Positions 52,201 to 59,276 of a DNA stretch of 64,000 nt are shown piece by piece. The notes beneath the pieces were generated by a model. That model did not search any database. It was not told where the DNA came from and was given only the letters and a program-made list of their open reading frames with translations. Origin of the DNA: Paludibacteraceae bacterium (GTDB lineage: Bacteria; Bacteroidota; Bacteroidia; Bacteroidales; Paludibacteraceae); the NCBI GenBank assembly GCA_017551025.1, contig JAFZNG010000023.1, positions 79,006 to 143,005 of the forward strand, in the 5' to 3' direction. Position 1 is the stretch's first letter. Every line of letters starts with the position of its first letter. The translations under genes were made by a program, and so were the position numbers.

Positions 52201-53701
52201 CGATGATGGTATCCGCATTCTGGGTAAAGAATGCCGCCATGAAGAACAGTATCAGGTATTTGGCTATCTCGCTCGGCTGGAAGGTAATACCGATATGTAG
52301 GTTCACCTTCATACCGCCTATCTCGCGTCCGAGCGGTGTCCATAGCAGAGCGGTCAAAAGCAGGGCGGCCAGTATCCATCCGAAGCCCTTGGGCAGACGG
52401 TCGAGCCAGCGCACGATAGGTGCGTTCATCTTGCGTAGTCCGGGGATATTAAAGATAGCAAACGGCATACTCAGCACCAGGAGCAGCATCGCACCCACTT
52501 TCTTATACCACGCGTTGCGGCCGGACAACACCTCGGTGAGCCATGCCACTTTACGCTTGAAGGGCAGGAATAGCCACCTCAGTCCGCTCTGCGGCAGATC
52601 GAAGGGCAGAAGGTAGTTGTTCTGATAGAGCCGGACAAAGTCGATGAGTTGAAACAGATAGATCACACCCACGCCTATCATCACACCCGAAGCCATCTCT
52701 ACGGCCTGCATCTCCTCGGTGAGCGGATTATGAATCGCGAACATCAGCAGTACGCACAGTCCGGATAGCAGCATCGCCATGGCCAGCAACAGCGGATCGT
52801 AGGTGCGTTTGCGCAGCCGGAGAACGACCACCAGTCCCCACCACACCAGCATCATCAGCACAAACCACTGAATCACAGCCGTCTTATATTCCTCCGGCGT
52901 TCGTACGGTAATCGTGCCGTCGCTCTTGATATGCTTGATATTGGTATTGCTGATCATCTGGATGCGATGTTCCAGTTGCTCGAAGCGGAAGGTATAGCTG
53001 TCCTTCTTGAATTTGCCCAGGGGAACACCTTTGGTCGTACCGTATTCAAAGCCCCGCTTGATAGGCAGCACGCTGTAGGCACGGTCTTTACGGAGTCCGC
53101 TAAAGACGGCTACTCCTTGCGAATCGGTCTTAGCATAGCCTACCACGGTATCGCGCACTGTATTCGCCGTATCTACCCGATATTCGGTCAGCCGGACGAT
53201 GGCGTTCGAGAGATCTTGCGGTTGGTGCTTGCGATCGACGAAGAGTTGCACGCATATCTCGCCCTGACCGTCTGTATCAATACGGGTGACGGACTGAAGG
53301 CTCTTGAGCAGGGGCAAGGTATCGTTCTGGCCAAGCACTCTGCGCGACGCATCCAGACGCTCCGTCAGCACCTTGGCCGAGTCGGCCGCCAGTGCCGACA
53401 CTTTACCGTAGGCACGTTTCTGGAGATCGTAGAGATTATTGAGTCGCTGAGTCTTCAGTCGTGCGGTCAGCGTGTCGGCGATGAATTGTGCATCGCGTTC
53501 GGTGGAGACATAGCCGTTGCGGAGCAATATCTGCTTGAGGTCTTTTGCGCTCGTCTCCTGCGATAGGTTGATGGCCAGTCCATCACGATAGTTCTGCTCC
53601 ACCCTGTCAAACATAGGCTGCTGATTGCGCAGCAGGATCATCAATAGGCCGCATAGTGCCAGCGTGACTAGGAGTAAGGAATATTTCGCAAGATGCTTCA
53701 T
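49247..53701 (-). CDS. SEDS glycosyltransferase - class B penicillin-binding protein fusion
   Basis: 1484 residues, a single reading frame. Segment order: membrane anchor (~6-24); periplasmic domain (~30-272); SEDS/RodA-FtsW domain (~275-822) with FQPSEIAK (474-481), GDMGPGL (535-541), GQGLGQGNP (705-713), the catalytic-type D722 in FHTDMILSSIGE, and SYG (800-802); membrane helix (~845-865); PBP dimerisation region with GNIYDRNGLLLA (907-918); transpeptidase with STAK (1172-1175), SSN (1224-1226) and KTGT (1397-1400). It would polymerise and crosslink peptidoglycan in one chain. Canonical cells encode these as separate RodA/PBP2 or FtsW/FtsI proteins. Confidence 0.96.
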   Translation of the reverse strand: MKHLAKYSLLLVTLALCGLLMILLRNQQPMFDRVEQNYRDGLAINLSQETSAKDLKQILLRNGYVSTERDAQFIADTLTARLKTQRLNNLYDLQKRAYGKVSALAADSAKVLTERLDASRRVLGQNDTLPLLKSLQSVTRIDTDGQGEICVQLFVDRKHQPQDLSNAIVRLTEYRVDTANTVRDTVVGYAKTDSQGVAVFSGLRKDRAYSVLPIKRGFEYGTTKGVPLGKFKKDSYTFRFEQLEHRIQMISNTNIKHIKSDGTITVRTPEEYKTAVIQWFVLMMLVWWGLVVVLRLRKRTYDPLLLAMAMLLSGLCVLLMFAIHNPLTEEMQAVEMASGVMIGVGVIYLFQLIDFVRLYQNNYLLPFDLPQSGLRWLFLPFKRKVAWLTEVLSGRNAWYKKVGAMLLLVLSMPFAIFNIPGLRKMNAPIVRWLDRLPKGFGWILAALLLTALLWTPLGREIGGMKVNLHIGITFQPSEIAKYLILFFMAAFFTQNADTIIAYSQPNRLKIWSKVKTMSWVLIGLLTLMGMYAILGDMGPGLVIGVTFVLLYSLVKSKVNLDHLTEDDKWRRIFTCDFAMLIYGVLSFGACILIGFHVGARLALFFALLWFVAWILMGIAWHKQFFETAIVMNLLIFLFVFGGQVMHGIPGLRETSVAERFEQRTDMCVNTWGFLDEQYEGREARPVMNTQVVNGLWAMATGGMTGQGLGQGNPSFVPAFHTDMILSSIGEQLGWLGLLFVALVLGVMLRRMVVVGYKVGHPFAFYFCMGVAIVTGVQFFIIALGGSGMIPLTGIAVPLLSYGRVSMILNLAALGIVLSMSAHTRTEQNTPQAAIKHRVIGGYNFPIAIVTWVFVIMMLFTLGVWQYYAFWQRNRTLVRPAYVLNREGMPTIEYNPRIALITKEMWAGNIYDRNGLLLATSDRTRLTKDAADYQKLLQLSGLNPATIDSIATTHTRRFYPFGEQLFFMVGDQNSGILFTYDENNPVGYMAEAQHQSYLRDYDNLHDRKGNPTPIVYLTSEKVHADSRYTRSCLRDTTIRYRVRDNHELVDYLKTGVNGRPLRKHNEAVVNGKFDLHLTLDARLQVDMQERMQQGVQRDPKLKDNRLLRISVVVLDAENGDLLTSANYPAVDYGRIKDEQDAGYKTYSDNLRSKTWHAYVDRDLGTTYQTYPGSTAKVMSAMAGLQQLGRSASEMTYLVTAEDAIERRPMEPHGYNVTMRDAIVRSSNCYFINLVNDNDLYWALDSVYEATGVSIGGIVPYYFTNQVSPYIHRDFQGKIRQNQRPALAKYARRKQKNEHKYMNEGEWRWAWGQGYKHFELQASPLNMARVASAIVNHGTMPHTQYVMPTNDYAKSLRLEGKISLLTPATADILTEYMVAEAANQKSRNGVSLPAIVGGKTGTPERYRIARQKRYFSKRANKEIVHDEVEKKNDGWYMFFVKPTAGKHALAVCVRMERASGSGAAVRFTNSVVLEALYQNGYINSHK

Positions 53702-53709
53702 ACGTTCGT

Positions 53710-54252
53710 TTATTTATGGGATTTCTCGTAGTTCTTGATAAAGCTCACGTTATGTTGCTCAATTTCCGTCATGCGGTAATAGACTGTAGCGGCATCGTCC
53801 GTATCGGGGTGATACCAACTATACTGCGAAAACGTGTCGTACAATCGGCCTTGCTTGAATGCATATCCATGGATGGCATAGATGCTGTTGCGCATCACCT
53901 TGAGTTCCCAGGCCGTTTTCCCCTGTAGGTCATCATAGGTCAGGTAGCGTTCGCTCAGTACGGCATCATAGCCTTCGCGGTATATTACCTCCTGCGTGTT
54001 GTTACTATCCACCGGCTGATCTTTCTGCATCCAGTCCCATACGGCATATCCACCTACAGCCAGACCCGCTATAATGAGCAACGTAGCGATGAGTGACTTG
54101 ATGCTTTTCGTTGATCCGGACGCAGGTTGGGGCGCCGATTTCTTGGGCGTCGGTTTTTGTGAGGCCGGTTGGGCTTCGTATACCGGTCGTCCGCAGTATT
54201 CGCAGAACTTACTATTTTCGGCGATCGTTTTGCCGCAATGAGGACATATCAT
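53710..54252 (-). CDS. Zinc ribbon - membrane - YARHG-domain protein
   Basis: 180 residues from ATG 54252, chosen so that the zinc ribbon begins MICPHCGK and the gene does not overlap the kinase. Zinc ribbon (Cys 3, 6, 17, 20), membrane segment (~52-71), periplasmic YARHG domain (~95-178). The domain signature MRNSIYAIHGYAF has I where the name motif has R. Sits between the kinase and SEDS-PBP genes. Confidence 0.88.
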   Translation of the reverse strand: MICPHCGKTIAENSKFCEYCGRPVYEAQPASQKPTPKKSAPQPASGSTKSIKSLIATLLIIAGLAVGGYAVWDWMQKDQPVDSNNTQEVIYREGYDAVLSERYLTYDDLQGKTAWELKVMRNSIYAIHGYAFKQGRLYDTFSQYSWYHPDTDDAATVYYRMTEIEQHNVSFIKNYEKSHK

Positions 54253-54257
54253 GGTGA

Positions 54258-55544
54258 TTAGTGATTTATGGGGGTTCCACATTGGTTACAGAAGCTGGCT
54301 CCCGGCAGCAAGGGTGCACCGCAGTTGCTGCAGTAGTGCTGCTCCAGCGTCTCGCGCAGTTCGCGCAACTCACGATCCAGTCGCTTACGTTCGGATTCGG
54401 TATCGCGGACCTGTTCGCGCAGTTCGGTGATGGTCAGGTTGGCGGCACGCAAGTCTTTCTCGAGTTGCGTGCATCGTTCCTTCAGTTTCGGGTCGGCATG
54501 ATCGGCCGCCACCTCGCTCGCAACGGCAGGTTCCTGCCGGCAGTGGGCCTCGATAAACTCGCAGAGTTCTTTACCGTTCTTGAAGCGATCTTTCGGGGCT
54601 TTCTCCAGGCACTTCATAATCGCCTCTTCCAACCATCGCGGGAAGTCGCGTTCATAGCTCCTGCCCGGGTATTTCTGCTCATACTGCTCACGACGCAGAT
54701 CCTCGATAGCGGGCGGCATCGCTTCCTGGTGGGCTTTGCCCAGTTCGTATTCGGCCTTGAATGCACTCAGCGTCGTGTCGTAGGGGAAAGGTACGCGTCC
54801 GGCCAAAAGTTGATAGAGGACGATACCGAAACTATAGATATCCGATTGCTCGGATACGATAGAGGCACTATTGGGGCGTTCGTCCCATTTCTCGGGCGCC
54901 TTGTACTCCGGAGCACCATTGGCATGACGGCTACTGCTGAGCACCACCTCATCGCCATTGATAGCCAGTCCGAAGTCGAGCAACACGTAGTTGCCGTCCT
55001 CGCGCCGCATGATATTACCGGCATGGATATCGTTGTGGATCACCTTGTATTTCTCGATCAGGCGACGGCGTGTAGCCTTGTCGAGCAGCACCTTCGAACC
55101 GTCGTTAGGATCGTCCTGCAGATCGTCGCGATCCTTATCCATACAGAATCGGTAGATATCCTCGTGGCAGTAGCCCAGCGCACTACTCATCTGTCGCGCC
55201 ATCTTGATTACCTCCTCTACCGGCACGAACTGCTGCTCCTGCTTGAGGTAATGCAGTAGGTCCTGTCCGTCGATATAATCCATCTCGACCAGGGCTTTGT
55301 TGTCGAGCAGACGAGGCTGGTAGATATGCACGATATTCGGATGACTACCGTTACCCAGACGCAGCAGCACCTTGCACTCCCTGAGGAAGTTGCGATAGGT
55401 CTTGCTCTCGCTGTCCACCACCGTTTCATTCAGTACGCGTATCGCACGAATGTACTCCAATTCATCATGACGAACCTTATAGACCGAAGCAAAACCGCCT
55501 CGCCCGAGTTCGTCCAACATGGTATATTCTTGTAAAAAAGCCAT
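54258..55544 (-). CDS. Ser/Thr protein kinase with C-terminal zinc ribbon
   Basis: 428 residues, cytosolic. Kinase domain (~7-325): Gly-loop GRGGFASV (14-21), catalytic-loop HNDIHAGNI (HRD-like, Asp kept), DFGLA, APEKWD and SDIYSFGIVLYQLLAGRVPF. The beta-3 VAIK lysine position reads RAIR (R36), an unusual substitution. Then a coiled coil (~365-408) and a zinc ribbon CSNCGAPLLPGASFCNQCG at the C-terminus. This ribbon probably matches those on the membrane proteins of the operon and may bring the kinase to them. Confidence 0.94.
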   Translation of the reverse strand: MAFLQEYTMLDELGRGGFASVYKVRHDELEYIRAIRVLNETVVDSESKTYRNFLRECKVLLRLGNGSHPNIVHIYQPRLLDNKALVEMDYIDGQDLLHYLKQEQQFVPVEEVIKMARQMSSALGYCHEDIYRFCMDKDRDDLQDDPNDGSKVLLDKATRRRLIEKYKVIHNDIHAGNIMRREDGNYVLLDFGLAINGDEVVLSSSRHANGAPEYKAPEKWDERPNSASIVSEQSDIYSFGIVLYQLLAGRVPFPYDTTLSAFKAEYELGKAHQEAMPPAIEDLRREQYEQKYPGRSYERDFPRWLEEAIMKCLEKAPKDRFKNGKELCEFIEAHCRQEPAVASEVAADHADPKLKERCTQLEKDLRAANLTITELREQVRDTESERKRLDRELRELRETLEQHYCSNCGAPLLPGASFCNQCGTPINH

Positions 55545-55559
55545 AACTCGTTGTTGTTT

Positions 55560-56402
55560 TTATTCCACCAGTCGCACGGCGTGATAATCCGTCCGTGGCC
55601 AGGAGCATATCTCCTTATGATCCGAACGGAAATACAGTTTCCATGCCTTGTATTTTGCCGCCTCGCGTACTTCACGCGTCCAGTAATTACCGGTGATGCC
55701 TCGGTTCTGGGGCGTACCGTTGCTCTCACGGTAGCCGGTTAGGGGTAGACGGATCGTGCGTCCGTTCGGACCGGTCACATCATAACCGCTGCCGTTCCAT
55801 GCCCACTGGCAATTCGTGAACAGTTCCGTCATCTGCGCATGGGTAGGCAGGCTACCTCCGAATCGATCTACGGCATCGTCGTAGGTGTATAGGCCGTCTT
55901 CGTAATCCCCACCCCGTTCGTTGCTTTCTTTCCATCGCGTACCGCTAGGGAGGCCGAGATCGACATAGTCGGATTGCGGCGTTGGTTCGGGCTCTATTAA
56001 CTCGACTTCCTCTGAGGCCACAGCCGCTTCGGGAACCACTTCCTCTTCTTGAACCACATCGGCCTCTTCTTCGCTTTCCGCTTCCGCCACTTGTTCCGTA
56101 GCCGTTTCAGACGGCTGCGTATAGGTCCATGACGAATAGGTATGCGTCTCGGTCTTCTCAGACTTCCCACTGTATTTCACCACTACCAGACAGGTACCTA
56201 CGATGAGCAACACACATAGCGCATACATCCAATTCTTTTCCTTCTCCGACATAGGCGTGGAAGCCTTTTTCTTCGTACTTGGCTTCGTAGGCGGAGTTGG
56301 CTTGGCCGGTTCGGCGGGGCTTAGTTGAGGTATCTCTTTGCCGCAGAACTCGCAGAACTTACTATTATCGGCAACTTTCTTGCCGCAGTGAGGACAATAC
56401 AT
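55560..56402 (-). CDS. Zinc ribbon - membrane - FISUMP-like protein
   Basis: 280 residues. Zinc ribbon (Cys 3, 6, 17, 20), Pro/Lys linker, membrane segment (~58-76), Glu-rich linker. The periplasmic domain begins YVDLGLPSGTRWKESNERGG and continues with LPTHAQMTELFTNCQWAWNG and VTGPNGRTIRLPLTGYR, the Bacteroidota FISUMP/formylglycine-generating-like domain. No catalytic claim is made. Located 15 bases upstream of the kinase. Confidence 0.88.
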   Translation of the reverse strand: MYCPHCGKKVADNSKFCEFCGKEIPQLSPAEPAKPTPPTKPSTKKKASTPMSEKEKNWMYALCVLLIVGTCLVVVKYSGKSEKTETHTYSSWTYTQPSETATEQVAEAESEEEADVVQEEEVVPEAAVASEEVELIEPEPTPQSDYVDLGLPSGTRWKESNERGGDYEDGLYTYDDAVDRFGGSLPTHAQMTELFTNCQWAWNGSGYDVTGPNGRTIRLPLTGYRESNGTPQNRGITGNYWTREVREAAKYKAWKLYFRSDHKEICSWPRTDYHAVRLVE

Positions 56403-56420
56403 AGTCGCTATCTTGCTGTT

Positions 56421-57119
56421 TTATCGTTTGGACAATTGTACATCATATATCGAGACGATCTGGTAGTTCTCGTTGATAACGAAGTGCTGCTCCAGGACGA
56501 AGTCGGTATATTTGCTCTCGTCATACCGGTCGATATGATAGTCCTGCACGCAGACCACCTCGGCACGGGTGTTAGACACCCTATGGATGGACAACGTCTC
56601 CCAGCGATATGATGCGCTCTTGCCGTATACGCCGAACTTGCTATTGTACCTGCGGTAGGTATCTATGACGTCTTCGCGAGAGACCTGTTTCTTGATATCG
56701 TGGAAACGTCCTAAGGTAGGTGCATAGATCTCGTACATACCGTTGATATTGTCATTCACGGTATAGTTCACGAAGCGCTGCAGCATATCGATCACGCGGT
56801 CTCGTTCCGGGAATACGGTTACGGGCTCTTCCACTACGGGTTGCGTTACTTCGGGTTCTTCCGCAGGCGTTTCCACCTCCGGCGTTACCACCGTCGAGAT
56901 AGTATCCGTCGTGGGTTCCTGAGGAGCTTGTTCCGCCACCGGACGGTTGCCCAGCGTTAGGAATAGAATACCACCACACGCACCCAGTAGCAGCACCACG
57001 AGGGCGATGATGATGGCGACGAGGTTTGTGTTCTTCTGCGCTTGCTTCACCTGTTTTCCGCAAAACTCGCAGAACTTACTGCCATCGGCAATCTCTTTAC
57101 CGCAATGAGGACATTTCAT
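56421..57119 (-). CDS. Zinc ribbon - membrane - NTF2-like protein
   Basis: 232 residues. Zinc ribbon (Cys 3, 6, 17, 20), membrane segment (~33-55), Glu/Val/Pro-rich linker, NTF2-like periplasmic domain (~105-232) with MYEIYAPTLGRFHDIKKQVS, YRWETLSIHRVSNTRAEVVC and VLEQHFVINENYQIVSIYDV. The last domain is homologous to the C-terminus of the TIR protein encoded just upstream (RYRWETL/DYRWETL and VLEQHFV shared). Confidence 0.87.
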   Translation of the reverse strand: MKCPHCGKEIADGSKFCEFCGKQVKQAQKNTNLVAIIIALVVLLLGACGGILFLTLGNRPVAEQAPQEPTTDTISTVVTPEVETPAEEPEVTQPVVEEPVTVFPERDRVIDMLQRFVNYTVNDNINGMYEIYAPTLGRFHDIKKQVSREDVIDTYRRYNSKFGVYGKSASYRWETLSIHRVSNTRAEVVCVQDYHIDRYDESKYTDFVLEQHFVINENYQIVSIYDVQLSKR

Positions 57120-57139
57120 AAATAAGGTATGCTAAGATT

Positions 57140-58309
57140 TTAGTTTCTTACAAATTTTTGGGACTGGTGTATATCAAATACAGAGACGATGCGGTAGTCG
57201 CGGTCGAGTACGAAGTGCTGCTCCAGTACGTAGTAATTCGGTTTCCGGGAATTGGCTGTGCGCTGTATGCGGAAGTCCTGAACACACTCCACATCGGTTC
57301 GTCCGTTGGCCAGCGGAATGACCTTCAGGGTCTCCCAGCGATAGTCGGCGGAACGAATGACGGCAGAGAAGGCTTGTTCATAACTCTCGTGTTTCTCAAT
57401 AACTTTCTCACGACTCAGATTCGTTGCATCCTGAAAGCGTTCCAATTGCGGAGCATAGAGTGTATCGAGTGCATCAAAGTCCTTCTCTACGATACTCCGG
57501 GCGTACTGCTCCAGCACTTGCTTCACGCGTGCCGTATCCGCTTGCGCTTTCGGCTTTGCAGGTTGCTTCGGTTGAGAAGGAACAGGTATTGGCAATTCCT
57601 TCACCTCCGGCTGCTCTTGCTGCAAGGTATCGGTGTTTATCACCTCCTGTCCACGTTTTCCTTCGGACTCGGTCACCGGCTGCCCTTTCGGCCAGAACCA
57701 CCATGCGGCCAGCATTACAACCAATAGTCCGGCAAGCGAAGGCAGAAGTATGCGCAGCATCTTTCGCTTCTGATCATCCGACTTCTCTATAGGGGCCGTC
57801 GGTCGATGTATCGGCTTAGCCGACTGCGCAACCACAGGTGTCGGTTCTTGCGCACCGGCAGCAAGTTGGCTCTGTTCCTGGAGATAGGTTTTGATAGCAT
57901 GTACGATATCCTGCTTTGCCTCCTCGGGATTGGCATAGTATTCTACGTAGTCGAGGTCAGCAATGCGGAACAATACTTGTCGGCTGTATGGCGTCTCATC
58001 GATACGCACCGGGATGATATGCATACCCAGTTCGTCGGCCGTAGCGATCTCCTTACATGTCCAGCGCGACTTATTGGAATTCTCGGTGGATAGGAAGAGG
58101 AATATACGTGATGCCTCAATACTACTAACGATCTTGGTGGTGAAACTCTGGCCGGAGTAGATGCCTTCTTCGTCAAACCAAAAACTGATACCTTCCTTGG
58201 TCAGCAGTTCCTTGATTTGCGACACCACATTTCCCGGAATAACCTGTTTCTTTGCGTCAAGATAATCCTTGCGCGAATAACTTATAAATACGTCGTACGT
58301 TTTTTCCAT
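57140..58309 (-). CDS. TIR domain - membrane - NTF2-like protein
   Basis: 389 residues, first gene of the operon. TIR domain (~1-140) begins YDVFISYSRKDYLD and includes FLFLSTENSNKSRWTCKEIA, with putative catalytic E87. Membrane segment ~184-206. Pro-rich linker, then an NTF2-like domain (~262-389) carrying YAPQLERFQDATNLS, YRWETLKVIPLANGRTDVEC and VLEQHFVLDRDYRIVSVFDI. NTF2-like outer domain plus cytosolic TIR suggests an envelope sensor with an NAD-consuming or scaffold output. Promoter at 58335-58365. Confidence 0.9.
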   Translation of the reverse strand: MEKTYDVFISYSRKDYLDAKKQVIPGNVVSQIKELLTKEGISFWFDEEGIYSGQSFTTKIVSSIEASRIFLFLSTENSNKSRWTCKEIATADELGMHIIPVRIDETPYSRQVLFRIADLDYVEYYANPEEAKQDIVHAIKTYLQEQSQLAAGAQEPTPVVAQSAKPIHRPTAPIEKSDDQKRKMLRILLPSLAGLLVVMLAAWWFWPKGQPVTESEGKRGQEVINTDTLQQEQPEVKELPIPVPSQPKQPAKPKAQADTARVKQVLEQYARSIVEKDFDALDTLYAPQLERFQDATNLSREKVIEKHESYEQAFSAVIRSADYRWETLKVIPLANGRTDVECVQDFRIQRTANSRKPNYYVLEQHFVLDRDYRIVSVFDIHQSQKFVRN

Positions 58310-58334
58310 GGTAACACAAAAACATTTCAGGCTG

Positions 58335-58365
58335 CAAAATTACGAAAAAAAAATGACATACACAA
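58335..58365 (-). promoter_or_regulatory. Promoter of the TIR-kinase-SEDS/PBP-phosphatase operon
   Basis: TTG (58365-58363), 20-base spacer, TAATTTTG (58342-58335). Almost identical in spacer to the Fic promoter at 61625-61655. Confidence 0.8.
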
Positions 58366-58374
58366 GAGTGTATG
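58343..58374 (-). terminator. Terminator overlapping the TIR operon promoter
   Basis: Minus strand CATACAC-TCTT-GTGTATG (58374-58357) followed by TCATTTTTTTTT. The hairpin covers the -33 triplet and the U run is the promoter spacer, so one stretch of DNA both ends the nuclease transcript and starts the next operon. Confidence 0.7.
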
Positions 58375-58423
58375 CCACTTTCTTTGTTTTTCAATCAAAA
58401 ATATCCAAAATTCGGGCAAAAAC

Positions 58424-59239
58424 TCAAAGGGTCCAGTCGGAGACGGTATAGTCGGCTTCAACGGCCGCTTCTACCGAGTCGGGCAGATGATAGAAGAAAT
58501 CAATACCGGTGAGTTGCTCCACCTTATCCACGGTATGCATATAGGTCATCAGGGGACGGTTGCCTGCGGCATTGGGCATTACTAAACCGATAGCCGCCCA
58601 CGTACCGTCTGTCTTCCGACGCAAGAAGACCTTAAAGAACAACTGCGGTACTACGATACGACGCCGACCGATCGTCACCGATGCATCCGTCACGATAGGC
58701 CCGCAGCAGATATATAGGCTGCCGTACCGCTGTGCGAGGTCACGTGCCAATTCTTCGAGGTCCTTCCAGTCGCCGGCATTGTTGTTATGGTTCTGCGGAC
58801 AGATATTGGTGGTGTAGAACGACTCGCGCATCGCCTGTGCCGACCACTTCATATCACCTGCCGGCGCCATATGACCGCGGTCGTAACCGGAATGGCTGTA
58901 GTCCTGATGCTGCACGGGCGTACCCTTCACCTTCGGATCGGGCGAGAAATGATTCTCGCGGGGATATTCGCCTTGCGTCTCACGGTCGGTCAACTCGTAC
59001 GCCACCCAGTTAGGGATAAGCCAGCGAGGGTTGTAGCTGAGCGCAAAACCGGTATGCTCGATGAGTTGTTGCGGACGCCGGTCAACGACTTGCGGCAATT
59101 CGTACCGCTCCACTATCCGGGCGGATGTCGCCGCCTGCTGCTCAGCATGCGCTACGCGCTGACAAGACATCAGCACCAGGGCACCAACGGCCAGCGATAT
59201 GCATACGCGGAGAGACATAATATGCAAAATTCTACCCAT
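58424..59239 (-). CDS. Secreted DNA/RNA non-specific endonuclease (NUC1 family)
   Basis: 271 residues. Lipoprotein-type signal with lipobox LMSC (23-26 from this start; ATG at residue 9 may be the real start). Catalytic DRGHMAPAGD (His at ~123) and the metal-binding Asn region QNHNNNAGDW. The rest follows the beta-beta-alpha-Me NUC1 fold. It cleaves nucleic acids in the envelope or outside. Located downstream of the zinc-ribbon/LRR gene, ending at the terminator next to the TIR promoter. Confidence 0.92.
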   Translation of the reverse strand: MGRILHIMSLRVCISLAVGALVLMSCQRVAHAEQQAATSARIVERYELPQVVDRRPQQLIEHTGFALSYNPRWLIPNWVAYELTDRETQGEYPRENHFSPDPKVKGTPVQHQDYSHSGYDRGHMAPAGDMKWSAQAMRESFYTTNICPQNHNNNAGDWKDLEELARDLAQRYGSLYICCGPIVTDASVTIGRRRIVVPQLFFKVFLRRKTDGTWAAIGLVMPNAAGNRPLMTYMHTVDKVEQLTGIDFFYHLPDSVEAAVEADYTVSDWTL

Positions 59240-59276
59240 CTTAGCGTCCTAAAGGTTTTGTTTCGTTCCTAAGGGG

